From Rhizobacter sp. Root1221 (GTDB taxonomy: Bacteria > Pseudomonadota > Gammaproteobacteria > Burkholderiales > Burkholderiaceae_C): a DNA stretch of 64,000 bases. The notes under the pieces are model-generated. The model was not told the origin of the DNA. It saw nothing but the letters and a program-made list of their open reading frames with translations, and searched no databases. The position numbers and the translations under genes were made by a program. The number at the start of each line of letters is the position of its first letter. Position 1 is the first letter of the stretch. This document shows, in pieces, positions 63,201 to 64,000 of this stretch. The DNA lies in contig NZ_LMDI01000067.1 in NCBI RefSeq assembly GCF_001425785.1, forward strand, positions 28,147-92,146, in the 5' to 3' direction.

Positions 63201-64000
63201 CGAACTATGACCTGAGCGCCGCCGGCAACCAGATCGGCACCGTGGCGGGCACCGCCGCAAGCCTGTCGCTGCGCAGCACGAGCAGCCTCACGGTGGGCGC
63301 CGTGCAGGGCACGTCGAGCCTGACCACCAGCGGCGCCGTGACGTTGCGCTCGGGCGGCGACGTCACGCTGGCCAGCGGCGCCAGCGTACAGGGCAGCAGC
63401 CCGGTGATTGACGCGGCCGGCCGCTTCGTCAATCAGTCGGGGAGCAGCGCGCTCATCGCGACCTCGGGCCGCTGGTTGATCTACTCGGCAGACGCGTCGG
63501 GCAATACCTTCGGTTCGCTCGACAGTGGCAACACCGCGCTGTGGAACGCGACCTACGCCAGCTTGGCACCGGCCAGCGTCACGGCCAGCGGCTCACGCTA
63601 CGTGTTCGCCCACCAGCCGACGCTGACGTTCTCGTCGGTTGCGACCAGCAAGGTCTACGGCGACGATGCAAGTGCGTCGCTCGCCGCGCGCTACACCGTA
63701 TCGGGCTACGTCGCCGGTGTCGCACAAGCGTATCTGACCGATTCTGCGAGCACGGCATTCAGTGGCGCTCCTGCGCTGAGTTCCACCGGTTCCGCCGCGA
63801 CGGCGACGGTCACCGGCGGACCCTATGCCATCTCGATCGCGCAAGGCACGTTGACATCGACCGCGGGCTACGCGCTGGTGTTCGGCAACAGCGGATCGCT
63901 GTCGGTCACGCCTCGGGCGCTGACGGTGCAGGCCAACAACGGCACGCACGTCTACGGCAACGCCCTGCCCTTTTCAGGCACGGAGTTCAGCACGACCGGC
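60248..64000 (+). CDS. TpsA filamentous-haemagglutinin-type exoprotein (partial, runs off window)
   Basis: Open for 1251 codons to the right edge with no stop. Signal peptide (RQLPIALAALALLNLRSPASA), then the TPS secretion domain: QRAIIDWRSFSIGEGQSVRF, the signature NPNGI at 111-115 and TVQLGGGFVASTLDI. The rest is low-complexity, Gly/Ser/Thr/Ala-rich beta-helix repeats (many SGSG and NGGG turns). Near the edge ALTVQANNGTHVYGNALPFSG resembles an MBG-type repeat, often found as tandem units in large adhesins. A surface adhesin, contact or biofilm factor is likely. The C-terminal function cannot be seen. Confidence 0.9.
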   Translation, partial: MRTPRQLPIALAALALLNLRSPASAEQGMPGGGAVVSGSATIGSPASDQLTVRQNSQRAIIDWRSFSIGEGQSVRFVQPGTAAAVLNRVTGSTPSTIAGTLSGNGQVFLVNPNGIAIMPTGTVQLGGGFVASTLDIRDADFMAGRLEFSARDGAIGRLANAGTVQVAPGGFVALLGDQVSNEGRISAPLGRVALGAGTQATLDLNGDGFLQIGWTGDSRAADSGVDVSGSVKAVGGRIELKAADARAALRSVVNVSGSLVATSVSGRDGAIVLEAGADGSAQVSGLLDVSGQASAGRIAISGNSVALDGDAARLDARSADGHGGAVSATAHDALTLDRVVIDASGASGGGSVLLGGDLRGGGTLAHSRTTAVQDGALIRADALVQGTGGKIVLWSDEHTAFQGRLSARGAGAGAGGIAEVSSQGVLGFGGSVDLRGASGRSGELLLDPYNITISTGTDNNHDASFTATGNSSVIKTTTLQAALASANVTVSTGSSGTQSGDITLASALTWASGTTLTLSAARDVIFNATVTATNGGGLTATAGRTVSVNSNLTGSGSAFNVSLQASASSSGSVNLNGSTVSTNGGTFTASAAQSTTSATAVSISNSTIDTGGGALTISAQHTKAGVSGNNSKAISLSNASLQIGNGTASLTGAVTLSGAGNFADGIYATNSLTLGGTGTFSLTGSAAASASSTTAIGIEFYNGSLTVGASSTTLTGSGVRGFVSDLHRTITVNGGSLNVVGTATNDSGVQFKSDNALVNNGGTLNFSGTSALYRGLDLISGATLNVTGTATLSGTNICASGCRDTAGVHLADGITLNSGNLSISGSAVIGPGVRWVNGNTASASFSNLGAGLLGITGSSNSGIGFEFARTNSGKTAGAVTFSGSSTSGSGLSLQAGAALTQSSGNLALSGASTTGLGVDQASGSTLTNAGAGTLALQAGSQGMTLAGSVSSSGGGALSLTGAGAIGQGSTGTIGASALLLGGATANYDLSAAGNQIGTVAGTAASLSLRSTSSLTVGAVQGTSSLTTSGAVTLRSGGDVTLASGASVQGSSPVIDAAGRFVNQSGSSALIATSGRWLIYSADASGNTFGSLDSGNTALWNATYASLAPASVTASGSRYVFAHQPTLTFSSVATSKVYGDDASASLAARYTVSGYVAGVAQAYLTDSASTAFSGAPALSSTGSAATATVTGGPYAISIAQGTLTSTAGYALVFGNSGSLSVTPRALTVQANNGTHVYGNALPFSGTEFSTTG

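Noticed and set aside
61346..63210. Long frames on both strands across the TpsA gene
   Set aside because: Repetitive GC-rich coding DNA opens all frames; only the frame from 60248 has the secretion signal and TPS motif.

Overview
This is GC-rich DNA from a proteobacterium. The gene set (Bug-type solute-binding protein, PaoABC, NodT-type lipoprotein with an RND pump, KdpFABC-DE, two-partner secretion, tightly packed operons with ATGA/GTGA overlaps) fits a beta-proteobacterium of the Burkholderiales, probably from the Comamonadaceae / Rubrivivax-Leptothrix side. That placement is inferred from gene content; no rRNA or other phylogenetic marker is present. I found no tRNA, rRNA, CRISPR array or intact insertion sequence.

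Layout. 1-3088 (-): two tandem paralogous extracellular solute-binding proteins, the second running off the left edge. 3182-4351 (-): a receiver-first histidine kinase. 4536-12992 (-): an eight-gene catabolic cluster (class-3-like aldehyde dehydrogenase, MFS transporter, an aldolase-fold protein that has lost its metal ligands, class III PLP enzyme, class II aldolase, FGGY kinase, outer-membrane protein, DUF2147 protein) with a divergent TetR regulator. 13797-20923: an RND efflux system split around a second TetR gene with a perfect palindromic operator, ending in a MipA/OmpV-like protein. 20938-22522: an alpha/beta-hydrolase remnant, a CBS protein, a large imperfect stem-loop and a small GNAT acetyltransferase.

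22629-27983 (-) is the outstanding feature: a 1784-residue protein with three N-terminal repeats, a CxxC deaminase-like segment, an OTU-type cysteine-protease box and a C-terminal SET-like methyltransferase domain. Upstream lies TTCGC-N15-TTCGG-N30-TAGATT, which fits the PIP/hrpII box of HrpX/HrpB-controlled type III secretion genes. I therefore predict a multi-enzyme type III effector aimed at eukaryotic ubiquitin and/or chromatin signalling.

28186-33514: an intradiol dioxygenase-like protein, then a six-gene periplasmic copper operon (CopL-like, small His/Met protein, TolC-family lipoprotein, multicopper oxidase, cupredoxin, CusF-like) behind a MerR/CueR-type promoter with a 19-bp spacer. 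33536-35750: a DUF1275 membrane protein, a ribbon-helix-helix protein and an orphan membrane protein. 35947-39760 (+): PaoABC periplasmic molybdo-aldehyde oxidoreductase.

39887-51748 (-): a cation-uptake block, kup, kdpFABC-DE and corA, with two extra tiny membrane-protein ORFs inside kdp and a repeat cluster between kup and kdp. 51797-54894 (-): an ABC importer with a fused double permease and an ATPase with an AAA-associated tail, without its binding protein. 55123-55935 (-): a TIGR04325-like methyltransferase. 56183-58259 (+): a Bug binding protein and a beta-propeller lactonase. 58411-64000 (+): a two-partner secretion pair, TpsB and a TpsA exoprotein that runs off the right edge.
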